The notes under the pieces are model-generated. The model searched no databases. It worked only from the letters and a program-made list of their open reading frames with translations, and was not told the origin of the DNA. Of a stretch of DNA of 54,150 bases, positions 28,576 to 39,954 are shown one piece after another. The position numbers and the translations under genes were made by a program. This DNA is from Acrasis kona (Eukaryota; Heterolobosea; Eutetramitea; Acrasida; Acrasidae), in assembly GCA_026419775.2 (NCBI GenBank), contig JAOPGA020001833.1, forward strand, positions 1 through 54,150, in the 5' to 3' direction. Each line of letters starts with the position of its first letter. The stretch's first letter is position 1.

Positions 28576-29157
28576 ATGAAGGTGGTCTTTACTGTACACT
28601 CCACAAAGAACAAGGAGCAAATATTGAAGGAGAAAGAGCTATCAGTAGATTTTTCAGCAAAACTCAAGCATCATTACTTTGCTGGATTTTTGAATATGAT
28701 TTTGAGTGCTAGAAGTATGCTGAAAAAGGACTCAATCGAAAAACAATCTATACCAATCGACGTTGTCCACTTGATATTTGATTTCATTCCATTGAACGAC
28801 AGGCTTAACGTGATCTCTGTGAGTGACGACTGGAATACAGTATTCATACATAATCTCGTATCATTTGCCTCAAGCGTTATGAGTAAGGACAGTACTGACA
28901 GGAAGAGAGCAAAACTAGATTATGTAAATTATTTTAATGAAGCTCAAGACGTGATCCTCTGTTTACTTGAAAGGAGCAAAACATCAAATCTCCTCTTTAA
29001 TCCCTTTAATGAGGATTTTGAAGTCATTTCCGGATACGCCATGAAAACAGTTGTTCATTTAGGCAAGTTCTTTGGTCTGGACCTTGCAAGTCTTTTAAAA
29101 CTAAAGAGTAAATTCACTCATGAAATAATCAAGAAACTATCCACCCGTTTATATTAG
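28576..29157 (+). CDS. F-box-like protein
   Basis: 193 residues. A short charged N-terminus leads to an F-box-like motif at about 58-95 (IPIDVVHLIFDFIPLNDRLN, then VISVSDDWN). The rest is helical (YFNEAQDVILCLLERSK; MKTVVHLGKFFGLDLASLLK). The C-terminus may not be genuine: just before the stop, another frame opens (HPFILESDSDRYKAQRLMK) and looks more protein-like than the annotated end, so the gene may continue downstream after an indel or an unrecognised intron. Predicted SCF substrate adaptor; target unknown. Confidence 0.6.
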   Translation: MKVVFTVHSTKNKEQILKEKELSVDFSAKLKHHYFAGFLNMILSARSMLKKDSIEKQSIPIDVVHLIFDFIPLNDRLNVISVSDDWNTVFIHNLVSFASSVMSKDSTDRKRAKLDYVNYFNEAQDVILCLLERSKTSNLLFNPFNEDFEVISGYAMKTVVHLGKFFGLDLASLLKLKSKFTHEIIKKLSTRLY

Positions 29158-29541
29158 AAAGTGATTCGGATCGATACAAGGCTCAGCGTTTGATGAAGAG
29201 GATTGTTCACAATATATTATTTCAAGTTCACAAGTTTCTCATCGGTTCCGAAGCGAAATGTGTTTTCACAACAGCAACATCTTTTTAAATGAGTACCATT
29301 TTGACTTTCCAATTAAAGAATTATATATCCATGTTCTCACCAACACCTTCTCTGTAATCTTGAACCACAAATTGAACAAATCCATACTCTTAATCATCAC
29401 CATCATTTCACTTCGATAAATACAAAACCACTCTTTCGCCCGTCGTTGCATGTAAGGCCCATGGACGAATACACAAGAAGTTTTGATGAGGTTATATCAG
29501 ACGCTCGATTAGATTCCTTATTTGAAGAACTTTTTGGTTGA
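29158..29541 (+). pseudogene. Frame-scrambled coding-like stretch after the F-box gene
   Basis: Three consecutive plus-strand open stretches in different frames look like pieces of one protein: one including KAQRLMKRIVHNILFQVHKF to about 29289, one including FLNEYHFDFPIKELYIHV to about 29420, and one ending MDEYTRSFDEVISDARLDSL at 29541. None has a good splice join of the local 36-47 nt type. It is either the decayed 3' half of the F-box gene or a multi-exon gene with introns I cannot place. An AATAAA follows near 29578. Confidence 0.35.
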
Positions 29542-29714
29542 AATTCGCTTGTAGAGCGAACTGTATTTGTACTTTACTCAATAAACAAACAATTCTAGTA
29601 ACGTTTGTTTTTTATTCAATCAAAACACAGCGATTAATCATTCCTCTTTCAATGTATTTTTATCAACCCTCAAATACCTTACAATTTTCTGATCAACTTT
29701 CAACAAAATTAAAA

Positions 29715-30127
29715 ATGGGAGTAACAAAGGAGATCACTCAAAATGGAACAGGTGCTGAAGTTGTAGCCGGACAAAACGTAACAGTACATTGTGAGTAAAG
29801 TTTAATTATACATACCAACTGTTAAAATAGGCACCGGGCTACTGCTCAACAATACTAAATTTTGGAGTACACATGATAAAAACCAGCCCTTTAGTTTCCA
29901 AGTTGGAGTAGGAAAAGTAATCAAAGGATGGGACGAGGGTGTAATCGGAATGAAGGTTGGTGAGAAAGCCAGACTTACTTGCAGTCCGGACTATGCGTAC
30001 GGGCCTAGAGGATTCCCAGCCTGGGGTTTGTTTATAAATGATTTCACCACATCTAATATAATCTTACATAGGAATTGGACCAAACTCTACTCTTATTTTC
30101 GAGATCGAACTATTGTCAACACAATAA
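29715..30127 (+). CDS. FKBP12: FKBP12-type peptidyl-prolyl isomerase
   Basis: Three exons (29715-29790, 29831-30025, 30072-30127) with 40- and 46-nt introns; 108 residues, the exact size of FKBP12. Joins give VTVH-C-TGLLLNNTKF and PAW-G-IGPNSTLIFEIELL. The active-site framework is visible: Trp in VIKGWDEGVIGM, the YAYG of SPDYAYGPRG, and Phe of LIFEIEL. The residue after the first pocket Phe, normally Asp37 of FKBP12, is Trp here (KFWSTHDKNQPFSF). It catalyses Xaa-Pro isomerisation in the cytosol. The TFIIH p34 gene starts only about 80 bp downstream on the same strand. Confidence 0.93.
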
Positions 30128-30209
30128 ATTGTTTACTTTTCACCCAACTTCTTTTAACTCTTGCTAACATAGTAAAAATATTGTAAAAGACAACTCCTAC
30201 TAAACAACA

Positions 30210-31340
30210 ATGAATCCCTTCGATAAGAAGACGAGACTTGCAGTTGAAAGTGCTAGAGAGAACATACAATTACTTGTTGTTTTATTAGACACAAACCCGT
30301 ATATTTGGGGAAAACGCAGAAGTGATCAAAACCAGCCATCATCTTACAAGCAAAATCTAAAAACTCTGATCAACTTCTCCCAATTCCTTAATCATGTGTT
30401 ACTTTTTACAAATGCATACCTCTCGTCCAATAGTAAAAATAAGATTGCATTCATAGCTGCACACCCAAAAGAGAGGTAAAATAACTCGCTGTGTGATACT
30501 AAACATCCCTTTAGCAAATTTTTATTTCCGCACACTAGTACAGATCGGGTTCAATCAGAAAATGCAACCACAACAACAACAGGAGAGCAGGATTTATTAC
30601 GTATAGTACGCAGCGACAAGGCCACAGAAGAATTTTTCCTGAAGGAGATTAATTTTAACACATTGAGGAACACCGTCATTAAACAACTAGAAGAAACATT
30701 TACCGAAACAGACGACGAGTTGGTAGTGAAAGGCTCTTCGCTCGCAGGTGCTTTTTCAAGAGCGCTTTGCTTTATAAATAGATTAGAGAGGGAAAAGCCA
30801 ATAGGAACAACACTCAACTCAAGAGTTTTGGCTTTCCAAGTGTCTCCTGACATTTCTATGCAATACATTTCAATTATGAATGCTATATTCTCAGCACAAA
30901 AAATGGTTTGTTTTCTTATCATTAAACTTTTTAACAGTATGTAGAATGTAACACTGGACTCATGTATATTATCAACCGAAGATTCTTCATTCTTACAACA
31001 GGCATCTTACATTACAGGAGGAGTTTACCTGAAGCCTCTCAAGCAAGAAGGATTAATTCAGTACCTGCTGAGCGTGTTCATAGTAGATAAATCGTTAAGA
31101 GGATTAGTGCAACTACCAGTACAAGCCACAATAGATTTCAGAGCAGCATGCTTTGAGACCAAGAAGCAAATCGATCTTGGATATGTATGCAGTGTATGCT
31201 TGTCCATCTTTGATCAACATAAATGGTCATGTTCAACGTGTGGAGTTAAGTTTGAGGTTCTTCAGCAAGTGAGAACAGGTGCCATACAACCAAAGCCCAA
31301 GCCTGGGTCTCAGCCCACCAATAACACACAAAGTAAATAA
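30210..31340 (+). CDS. GTF2H3: TFIIH subunit p34 / Tfb4
   Basis: Three exons (30210-30475, 30515-30905, 31002-31340) with introns of 39 and 96 nt; 331 residues. The von Willebrand A-like core starts LLVVLLDTNPYIWG and continues with LNHVLLFTNAYL and KIAFIAAHPKE-S-KFLFP across the first junction, then SSLAGAFSRALCFINR and AIFSAQKM. The C-terminus carries the C4 zinc finger, CSVCLSIFDQHKWSCSTCGV, typical of Tfb4. This subunit pairs with p44 in the TFIIH core for transcription initiation and nucleotide excision repair. The second intron is twice the local norm but its join keeps family spacing. Confidence 0.92.
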
Positions 31341-31405
31341 AGATGGAATTGTAAAAAAGGTGTTGTCATTTTTCTTGTTGAAGCCAACCCAAAGATTCAA
31401 TAACA

Positions 31406-34400
31406 ATGGGAAGGGATAAAGATGAGGATGGCACTGGACAGCCCATCAAGTATGGAGATTATAGTTATAAAGGAAACTCGAACTTAGTTTTGCAGAGCGA
31501 GAATCGTACAAAGAATAATAACGAGCCTACTGGTGAAGCGGAGTCACTAAGAGGCAAGGATCTCGCCCCTATGGGAAGTAGAGCCACACGAACAAAAGCC
31601 CCAATTCCTGTTCAAAAAGAAAAACCAAAGACAACTAAAAAAAGATCCACACTGCTCACACAGACAGTGTCTCTGGATTCAATATATTATCAACCAAAAA
31701 CAGAGGATACACAGATCGCCTACGAAGCAATTCTTAACAAAATTGTACCATTTTTGGGCGACGTGGACCAAGATGTATTAAAGAGTGCTGCAGATGAAAT
31801 TTTATCAATCATAAAAGATGAGCGGTTAAATGATTTACAACGATTAAGCGAGGTGCGAACAGTGTTAGTCGGTTTAGAGGATAGCGAGTTTGCCAAGATA
31901 ATTCAGCTAGGGAAGCACATCACTGACTTTAAAAGCAAAAGCGTGCGGAGCGACGATCAAGATGCTTCGATGGTTGACAACCAAGGAATTTCAATTCAGT
32001 TCGAAGAGGAGGAACGAGAACAAATGTTAGCGGATGACATTGTTCAGGATAACGATCACGACGAAAAGTACGTTCTCGATTCTGAATCAGAGGACGAAGA
32101 AGAAGACGTCGACGAACAGGATGGAAGTGCCATGTCCATGATTAGAAGAAAAAAGAAATCAGCTCAAGAGTCAAAGACAGAGTATGACGTCGACGTTCAT
32201 TCCATCGATGCCTACTGGTTACAACGTGAACTATCGAGTCAGTTCGAAACAGCAAAGGAGTCCCAAGAGATGGCCGCTCAAGTTTTGAAGGAATTAGATG
32301 ATCTGGAGAGCGATGATGCTGAATGTGAAAATCAATTGGTTTCATTGTTGGGTTACAACAACTTTAAAATCATTCAAAAATTGTTGCACAATCGTTACAA
32401 AATCATTCTAATGACCAAGTTGGCCAAGGCTGGTAAAGACGAAGAGGCAAGATCTCAAATCGAAGCCCAAGCGAGAGCCGACGAAAGGTTTATTCCAGTT
32501 TTGAACGCAATGTATCGCAGCAGCAGCGACGCCATGGATGGTGATCAAGACGAGGACCTAAAACGAAAATTTCACAAACCAACGAAAATCATCACCAAGC
32601 AGACAATCAAGTGCACCAGTTGGATCTGGACCAACTCACATTCGAACAAGGAAGTCACACCATGTCAAACAAACCATGCGAACTACCTGCCAACACTCGT
32701 CAAGATAGTTTCAAGGGATACGATCAAGTCATCATACCAGCACCCATCTCCAGCATCGACTCCACCAAAGAAAAGTTGATTCCTCTCAGCGAGATGCCTC
32801 AATGGACCCATGCAGCCTTCCCATCCAACAACAGCGCTACTTTTAAATTGAATCGCGTACAGAGCAAGGTTTATCGATCTGCGCTGTATTCGCCAGAGAA
32901 TCTACTGATATGCGCTCCGACAGGTAGCGGCAAGACCAACATTGCTGTTCTTTGCATCTTGCACGAATTGGGATTGCACTGGGACCAAGAAAATAAGAGA
33001 TTGATGGACGGTCATGACTTTAAGATTGTTTACATTGCACCGATGAAGGCGCTCGTACAGGAAGTAGTTGGTAACCTCAACGAGAGATTGAACACAACGT
33101 ACGGAATCAATGTCAAGGAGCTGACGGGAGATCGCAACATGACCAAACAACAAATCGACGAAACGCACATTATCGTGACGACGCCAGAGAAATGGGACAT
33201 TGTGACCAGGAAGAGTGGAGATCGCACGTACGTACAATCGGTCAGATTGATCATCATCGACGAGGTACATTTATTACACGACGACAGAGGACCCGTGCTA
33301 GAGAGCATCGTAGCGCGTACATTACGTCAAATCAACGCCACCCAACAAATGGTCAGGATCGTCGGATTGAGCGCGACGTTACCCAATTATCGCGACGTCG
33401 CCACGTTCCTCAGAGTCAAACCAGAATCAGGACTACATTACTTTGATGCAACTTATCGTCCGGTTCCATTAGAACAACAATATTTGGGAATCACGGAGAA
33501 GAAGGGACTCAAGCGAATGAAACTAATGAACGATCTAACTTTCGAAAAAGTCATGGAGATCGCAGGTCAAGATCAAGTGCTAGTGTTCGTTCACTCGAGA
33601 AAAGAAACCATCAAAACGGCGCGCACGTTGAGAGATACGGCAGTGGAGAGGGACCTGGCCAACAAGATCATCAAACCAGATTCTTCGTCGAGAGCAGTAC
33701 TGCTCGAAGAATCCGATCAATGCAAATCATCGGATCTCAAAGATTTATTACCTTATGGATTCGGATTCCATCACGCAGGAATGACGCGCGCCGATCGAAC
33801 CCTCGTCGAAGATTTGTTCTTCTCCAAACATTTACAAGTACTGGTCAGCACCGCCACGTTAGCATGGGGAGTCAACCTGCCAGCACATCGAGTCATCATC
33901 AAGGGAACACAAATTTATAGTCCTGAATTGGGACGATGGGACGAATTATCGCCGTTGGATATGATGCAGATGATGGGTCGCGCTGGTCGATTGCCATTCG
34001 ATGTGAAGGGAGAAGGAGTCATCATCACCAATCACAACGAACTACAATACTACCTGTCCTTGTTGAACCAACAATTGCCGATCGAAAGTCAATTCACGAA
34101 ACGATTGGCCGATCAATTAAATGCCGAAATCGTATTGGGAACCATCATGAACGTTAGGGATGGCGTGGATTGGTTAGGATATACCTATCTATACGTACGC
34201 ATGATGCACAGTCCATCGCTCTATCACGCCGATCGATCCGACGATCCCACCCTTTATCAATTCAGAACCAACTTGATACACAGCGCGGCTGTTTTGTTGG
34301 ACAAGAGCGGATTGATCAAGTACGATCGATCCAGTGGATCCTTCTCGACGAGCGACCTCGGTAGAGTGGCGAGTCACTACTACATTACTCACAAATCAAT

Positions 34401-37400
34401 TTCTACATTTATGCAAAACATGAGGAGCACCATGAGCGACATTGAGATTTTCAGATTGTTCTCGTTGGCAGAAGAATTCAAAAACATATCGGTCAGACAA
34501 GAAGAGAAATTGGAACTGATCAAAATGATGGAGAGGGTGCCGATACCCATCAAGGAGAGCGTGCAGGAACCTAGCGCAAAAGTAAACATCTTGTTGCAAT
34601 CTTACATTTCCAATTTGAAATTGGAGGGATTTGCGTTGGCTGCCGATATGGTCTACGTGACACAATCTGCAGCGAGATTGACCCGTGCGCTTTATGAAAT
34701 TTCGTTGAAAAGAGGATGGGCACAATTAGCAGATAAGATTTTGACGTTATCCAAAATGATCGAGAAGCGAACGTGGAGCAGCCAAACGCCACTTCGTCAA
34801 TTCAATCAATCCATTCCGGAGGACATTTTGAAGAAATTCGAAAAGAGGGGCATTCAATTTTCTAGATTATATGATTTGTCGCCAGCAGAGTTGGGCAGCA
34901 TGATCCAATATCCAAAAATGGGAAGCACCATTTACAAATGTTTACGACAATTTCCGAGGGTCGAACTGAGCGCAAATATATTACCAATCACTCCTAGTCT
35001 TTTACAAGTGGAATTGACCATCGTGCCAGTGTTCCAATACGTGGAGAAAATACATGGAGTGGCGGAAACATTTTGGATCATTGTGGAAGATGTAGATGGC
35101 GAAATTATTTATCATTACGAAACTTTTAGCTTGAAGAGTAAATTTGCGCCCACCGGTAGCGACGCTCAATATCCGGAACAATTCGTGGCCTTCACCGTTC
35201 CCATTTACGATCCATTACCTCCACAATTCTTCATCAGAGTGGTGAGCGATCGATGGATTGGATCGGAGACCAAATTACCGGTCAGCATTCGATTGTTGAT
35301 TCTGCCACAACCATTCGCTGCTCCTCATGAATTGTTGGATTTGCAACCGTTGAGCGTTCGTTCCGTTAGAAATGCAGATTACGAAAAATCATTTTTCGAA
35401 GGAATCGAATTCTTCAATCCCGTTCAGACTCAGGTCTTTAATGCCATTTATCACTCTGATGAGAACTTTTTGTTATCGTCGCCCAGTAGCAGTGGAAAGG
35501 GAGTGATTGCAAAATTAGCAATTTTACATGATTGGAACAGACACATCAAACACACTTCGTCTCGTTCGAAGGTGGTCATGTTAGCGGCCACTCAAGATAT
35601 CGTCGACAGGAGGTATTCGGAATATAAGGAATTGATTCATAATTACAATCAAATGTTCCAAAAATCAATCGAGATTTGTAAATTATCCGGTTGGAATTTA
35701 TCGCCCAATTTACAAAAAATCAGCGATTGCGATTTGATTTTTGCAACTGCTGAACAATGGGATTTGGTATCTCGTAAATATAACAAACGACCACAAATCA
35801 AACAAATCACATTGTTGATTGCCGAGGAATTACAATTGATAGGTGGACAATTCGGTCCCACTTTGGAATTGGTAATCTCTCGCATGAGATATATCGCTGC
35901 AGAACAAGAACAACAACAACAACAAGATGATGACGAAGATGACGATTCGATCAAATCGCTTCCATTAAGAATTGTTGGATTGTGCGAATCGGTAAGCAAT
36001 GCACAAGATTTGGGAGAATGGATTGGTGCCAGCACCAAATCTCACACGTTACAACACTTTCATCCGAGCGTGAGGCCCACTCCATTGGAACTGAGAGTAC
36101 AAGGTTATACTCAACCTAGTCATGCATCGCGTACGGAGGCCATGTACAAACCGACCTATCTCGCCATCAGGAGAGCAAGGACGCAGGACACTAATTACAA
36201 AACCATCAGGGAGGGTCAATCACATTACTCCGGTCAACCTGCAGATCGTCAATGTATCATCTTCGTACCATCCAGAACACAATGTTACGAGAGTGCATAT
36301 AATCTGATTCAACAATGTAATGCTGCACAAGACGATCCCCATCTCTTCAAATGTCAATCCATCAAATCGTCGCCGCCGTTCGAAATTTCTTCTCCACAAT
36401 TACGAGAATTGATACCGTTGGGCATAGCAGTGCTTCACTCCAACATGACGCCCAGCGACGAGAGCGTCGTGAAGCATTTATACAAAACTGGTCAAATTCA
36501 AATCCTGATCTGCACCCATTCGCAAACATGGAGCATGGACCAAATCTGTCACAGCGTCATTATACAAGGAACGCAATACTATAATGCCAAAGAACATCGT
36601 TATCAAGATTACAACATGACCGATCTGTTGGACATGATTCGACATGCACAAAAACCAAGCACCACCACGTCATGCAAGTGTTACATCATGTGTCACCAAC
36701 CGCGCAAACGATATTACATGAAATTCTTGGAAGAACCATTGCCGATCGAATCCCATCTGGATCACTTTTTGATTGATTCGTTAAATGCAGAAATTGCAAA
36801 CGAAATCATCACCTGTACACAAGATGCAGTGGATTACTTGACGTGGACGTTCCTTTATAAACGATTACGTTTGAATCCAAATTATTATAATTTACATGCG
36901 ACCGATCATCAGAGCATGAGCGATTACTTGTCAGAAATGATCGAACACACCGTGAACGACTTGAAACAAGCACAGTGCGTGTTGGTGGACGATGCCATGA
37001 ATTTGAGACCCATGAATTTCGGTCAAATTGCATCTCATTATCACGTGCAATGTAGCACCATCGAAATCTTTGCGAGCAGCATCACTCACAAGACCAAATT
37101 GAGGGGGTTGATGGAAATCTTTTGTGCCGCCAGCGAATTCGATTCGTTGCCCATTAGAAGGGGCGAAGAATTCACATTGGCCAAGATGGCACAATTCGAT
37201 GCGCCATTGAAATTAGATCGAAACAAGTATAACGATCCGCACGTCAAGGTTAACTTGTTGCTGCAGAGTCATTTGTCGAGGAGCAAGAAGATTTCACACG
37301 AAATGAAGATGGATTTGGAAATGATTTTGACGAATGGCGTTCGATTGTTGCAGGCCATGGTGGATGTGATTGCCACGGAGAGAAGATTGAACCCAGCGCT

Positions 37401-38031
37401 AGCCACCATGGAGCTGTGTCAGATGATGGTGCAGGCCATGTGGGACAAGGACTCTTATTTCATGCAATTGCCACACTTTGACTCGGCAATGTGCGACAAA
37501 TTACAATCCAATCAAATTCACACCGTGATTGATTTGATCAACATGGAGGAAGAGGAGCGTAATTTGTTGTTGAGCGGATTGTCGAGCGATCAAATGATTG
37601 ATGTGGCCAAAGCGCTGAATCGTTATCCTAATGTTGGCATTTCTTATCAAGTGATCGACGAGGATCAAATCTTCACGAATGGTAAGGTGCAAATTGAGGT
37701 GCAATTGGACGTGGATGATGATGACGAGCAGTCGGAAGGTGTTTGTGCTCCTTATTTCCCTAGAGATTTGGATCAACCAAAGATGGAGGAGTGGTGGTTG
37801 TTGGTAGGTGATGCGGAGAATAACGAAATTAAGACAACCAGGAGGACTGCCATCAAGCGTTGCATGACGATCAAGTTGGGATTTGTGGCGCCGAGTGTTG
37901 CTGGTCGTTATCATTACCGATTGTATTTGATGTGCGATTCTTATGTTGGTTGTGACCAGGATTTGGGAATTGATATTAATGTGTTGCAGGGTGAAGAGGA
38001 TGACGATGATGAATTAGTTGACCAGGAATAA
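31406..38031 (+). CDS. SNRNP200: U5 snRNP helicase Brr2
   Basis: About 2200 residues. The N-terminal region (YGDYSYKGNSNLVLQ, then an acidic stretch) and VSLLGYNNFKIIQKLLHNRY match Brr2. The first helicase cassette has motif I APTGSGKT near 32914, DEVH at 33259-33270 (IIIDEVHLLHDDRGP), SATLPN, and a Sec63 unit. The second cassette is degenerate: SSPSSSGKG for motif I and AEEL for motif II, consistent with the known non-hydrolysing C-terminal cassette, and ends with a second Sec63 unit and an acidic tail. Brr2 unwinds U4/U6 during spliceosome activation. The first frame (to 32779) and second frame (open from about 32560) are shifted: the family block LDLDQLTFEQGSHTM lies in the second frame. 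A 59-nt intron from about 32541 to 32599 would join them, or there is a one-base indel. Confidence 0.93.
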
Positions 38032-38149
38032 AATTGTTATTTTTACAAAAATCATTGATGTGTCTTTTATTATCCAAACAAGTACCTTGATTGATGTATG
38101 GGTGCTTAAAAGGTTTTGAGATGGGGGCGTGTAATAGAATTAATAGAAA

Positions 38150-38584
38150 ATGAAGTATATCGTACTAGTTTTGTTACTTACCATCATGGCGATTTGTGTC
38201 GGTGTCGATTGTATCAGGGTATCTGAAGTGTTGAGTGCTAGAGTAAGGGATAGAAATGGACACAAGTTGAGTTGGTACAGAAGGAGGGATCGTGGTGCAA
38301 GGCGTTGGTTGCGACCATCGAGGTATAGTGGTGGAGGATATTATTATAGACGTGATAACAGAGGATACAGAAACAGATTCCCATTTAGATTTGAAAATGG
38401 AAAACTTGTCAGAAACCCAGTAAGAACTAGGGCTCCAAGGAGAAATCCAAGAGTAAGAAATCCTAGGAACCCAAGAGGAAGAAACCCAGGAACAGCAAGA
38501 CCCAACGTTATCCCTGCTGCTGCAGTAACAAACCCAAGCAACAGGCCTAAGAGAGTAGAATCAAGTAGAAGACCCTCAAACTAA
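38150..38584 (+). CDS. Secreted arginine-rich protein
   Basis: Intronless, 144 residues. A clear signal peptide (YIVLVLLLTIMAICVGV) is followed by a mature chain dominated by Arg, Asn, Pro, Gly and Tyr, with tandem R-N-P words (RNPRVRNPRNPRGRNPG) and an RRRDRGARRW stretch. Only one Cys is present near the signal cleavage site, so no disulfide fold is expected. The net charge is very high. No family recognised. It could bind extracellular polyanions (nucleic acid, polysaccharide, microbial surfaces) or be a cyst-wall/matrix component; both are inference from composition. An AATAAA follows the stop at once. Confidence 0.65.
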   Translation: MKYIVLVLLLTIMAICVGVDCIRVSEVLSARVRDRNGHKLSWYRRRDRGARRWLRPSRYSGGGYYYRRDNRGYRNRFPFRFENGKLVRNPVRTRAPRRNPRVRNPRNPRGRNPGTARPNVIPAAAVTNPSNRPKRVESSRRPSN

Positions 38585-38595
38585 TAAAATTTTAT

Positions 38596-39954
38596 TCATA
38601 TTTTTTCGTTTCTTATGAATTTGGTAAAAAAGTACAAACTTTCCTCTGGTTTGCTTGACGGCACCATATGTCCGGCTCCCTTAATTGTCAAATAAGTCAA
38701 ATTATTGTTCCACTGCTTGATGTAACCAGCCACTTGAGGGCTTCCAGAAACAGACCAAGAACTCCATGATCGGGTGGATTTGGCACCCACATTCTTTTGT
38801 AATTTGTTGATGGCTGTTTGAGTTCCCAGTTGATTCACCGCCATATCAGCGTCCCCTGAGTATACAAGTCCTCTGATACCAGCGCCAAGAATCTTCTCAT
38901 AAAATGGCAACATTGTTTGATACGTCCAATCATAAACAGTAATGATAAAGTCATTGCAGATTTCCCAACGTATTTCCAAGTGTGCGTGAAGAGCTTGTTT
39001 GACATCTCCTCTGTTCAAGTATGAGATGACGCTGGAGCCGTTTACACAAGGAGGGTTGAGATTGGCTCCGGGATTCCTGAGCCAAGGCGTCAATATCGAC
39101 GAGCCCGTTACAATCTGATTTTGATTGTTTCCTGTGTCGATGCAAGGGGAGTAAATGTCGTATACGTTGACTTTGCCTGCAGCCTTTCTTAAATCTGCAA
39201 GAGCTTCTTCGCAGTCCTTGTCTGCAGCATTCCTATAAAAGTCACCGTGACACTTGTTCACAGCATTATCATACTCGTCTTGTGAAGTGAGTGCGTGATG
39301 GTAAATGTAAGTTGGAACAGAATTTTGATCTGACTCCTGATCCGTAACTCCATTACCCACAAGGAATCCTTGAAGATTGATGGGCACGTCCCTACCAAGT
39401 TTGATACCTTCAAGAATGCGACTAGTGCACACAGGTACGTAGTGACCGGCATATGACTCTCCAGATACAAAGAATGGGTTTTTAACGAATTGTGGGTATT
39501 TCTTGAAAAAGTTCAAGAGGAATGCATACACATCATTTGCCATTTCATTGTCATTATAAACGGTGTCCTTCGATTTGGTATAGGAATAGCCTACACCTGC
39601 CGGTGCCTCTAAATATAACATGTTGGCTACCCTGTTCCAGGAGTTTGAATTTTGTCTTAGAGTTCTTCCATCACCGTTTACCAAAAAGGGTCCGTGCTCT
39701 GTCAGAAGTCCATCTAAAGAGCTGCATCCAGGTCCTCCATTCATCCAAAGTACCACTGGATCAGTACTGGGGTTTGATTGACTCTCTACAAACCAATAAA
39801 ACAAGTTTCTCTCACCACTGGCACTACTCGGTATGTAACCAGAGTATTGCTTGAAGTTTATTTTGCTTTGTAGTCCAGGAAGATTGCTTATTACATCAGG
39901 GTTCTGTGCGATCACAAACGTGAGTGAAAGGATGACTGCAATTAATTTTAACAT
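38596..39954 (-). CDS. Serine carboxypeptidase (S10, cathepsin A/CPY type)
   Basis: Intronless, 452 residues from ATG 39954, which opens a signal peptide (LKLIAVILSLTFVIAQ); the frame extends to 40032 but the extra 26 residues are not signal-like. S10 landmarks: LFYWFVESQSNPSTDPVVLW, NGGPGCSSLDG (oxyanion hole), PAGVGYSYT, GESYAGHYVP with the catalytic Ser, YSGDADMAVN with Asp and GAGHMVPSSKP with His. All three triad residues are present. It removes C-terminal residues at acid pH in the lysosome/phagosome or after secretion. It converges with the Arg-rich gene, with only about 11 bp between stop codons. Confidence 0.93.
   Translation of the reverse strand: MLKLIAVILSLTFVIAQNPDVISNLPGLQSKINFKQYSGYIPSSASGERNLFYWFVESQSNPSTDPVVLWMNGGPGCSSLDGLLTEHGPFLVNGDGRTLRQNSNSWNRVANMLYLEAPAGVGYSYTKSKDTVYNDNEMANDVYAFLLNFFKKYPQFVKNPFFVSGESYAGHYVPVCTSRILEGIKLGRDVPINLQGFLVGNGVTDQESDQNSVPTYIYHHALTSQDEYDNAVNKCHGDFYRNAADKDCEEALADLRKAAGKVNVYDIYSPCIDTGNNQNQIVTGSSILTPWLRNPGANLNPPCVNGSSVISYLNRGDVKQALHAHLEIRWEICNDFIITVYDWTYQTMLPFYEKILGAGIRGLVYSGDADMAVNQLGTQTAINKLQKNVGAKSTRSWSSWSVSGSPQVAGYIKQWNNNLTYLTIKGAGHMVPSSKPEESLYFFTKFIRNEKI

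Noticed and set aside
32902-37914. Many antisense and alternative-frame open stretches over Brr2
   Set aside because: Brr2 motifs run continuously through the sense frame; the others have no motifs and arise from its base composition.
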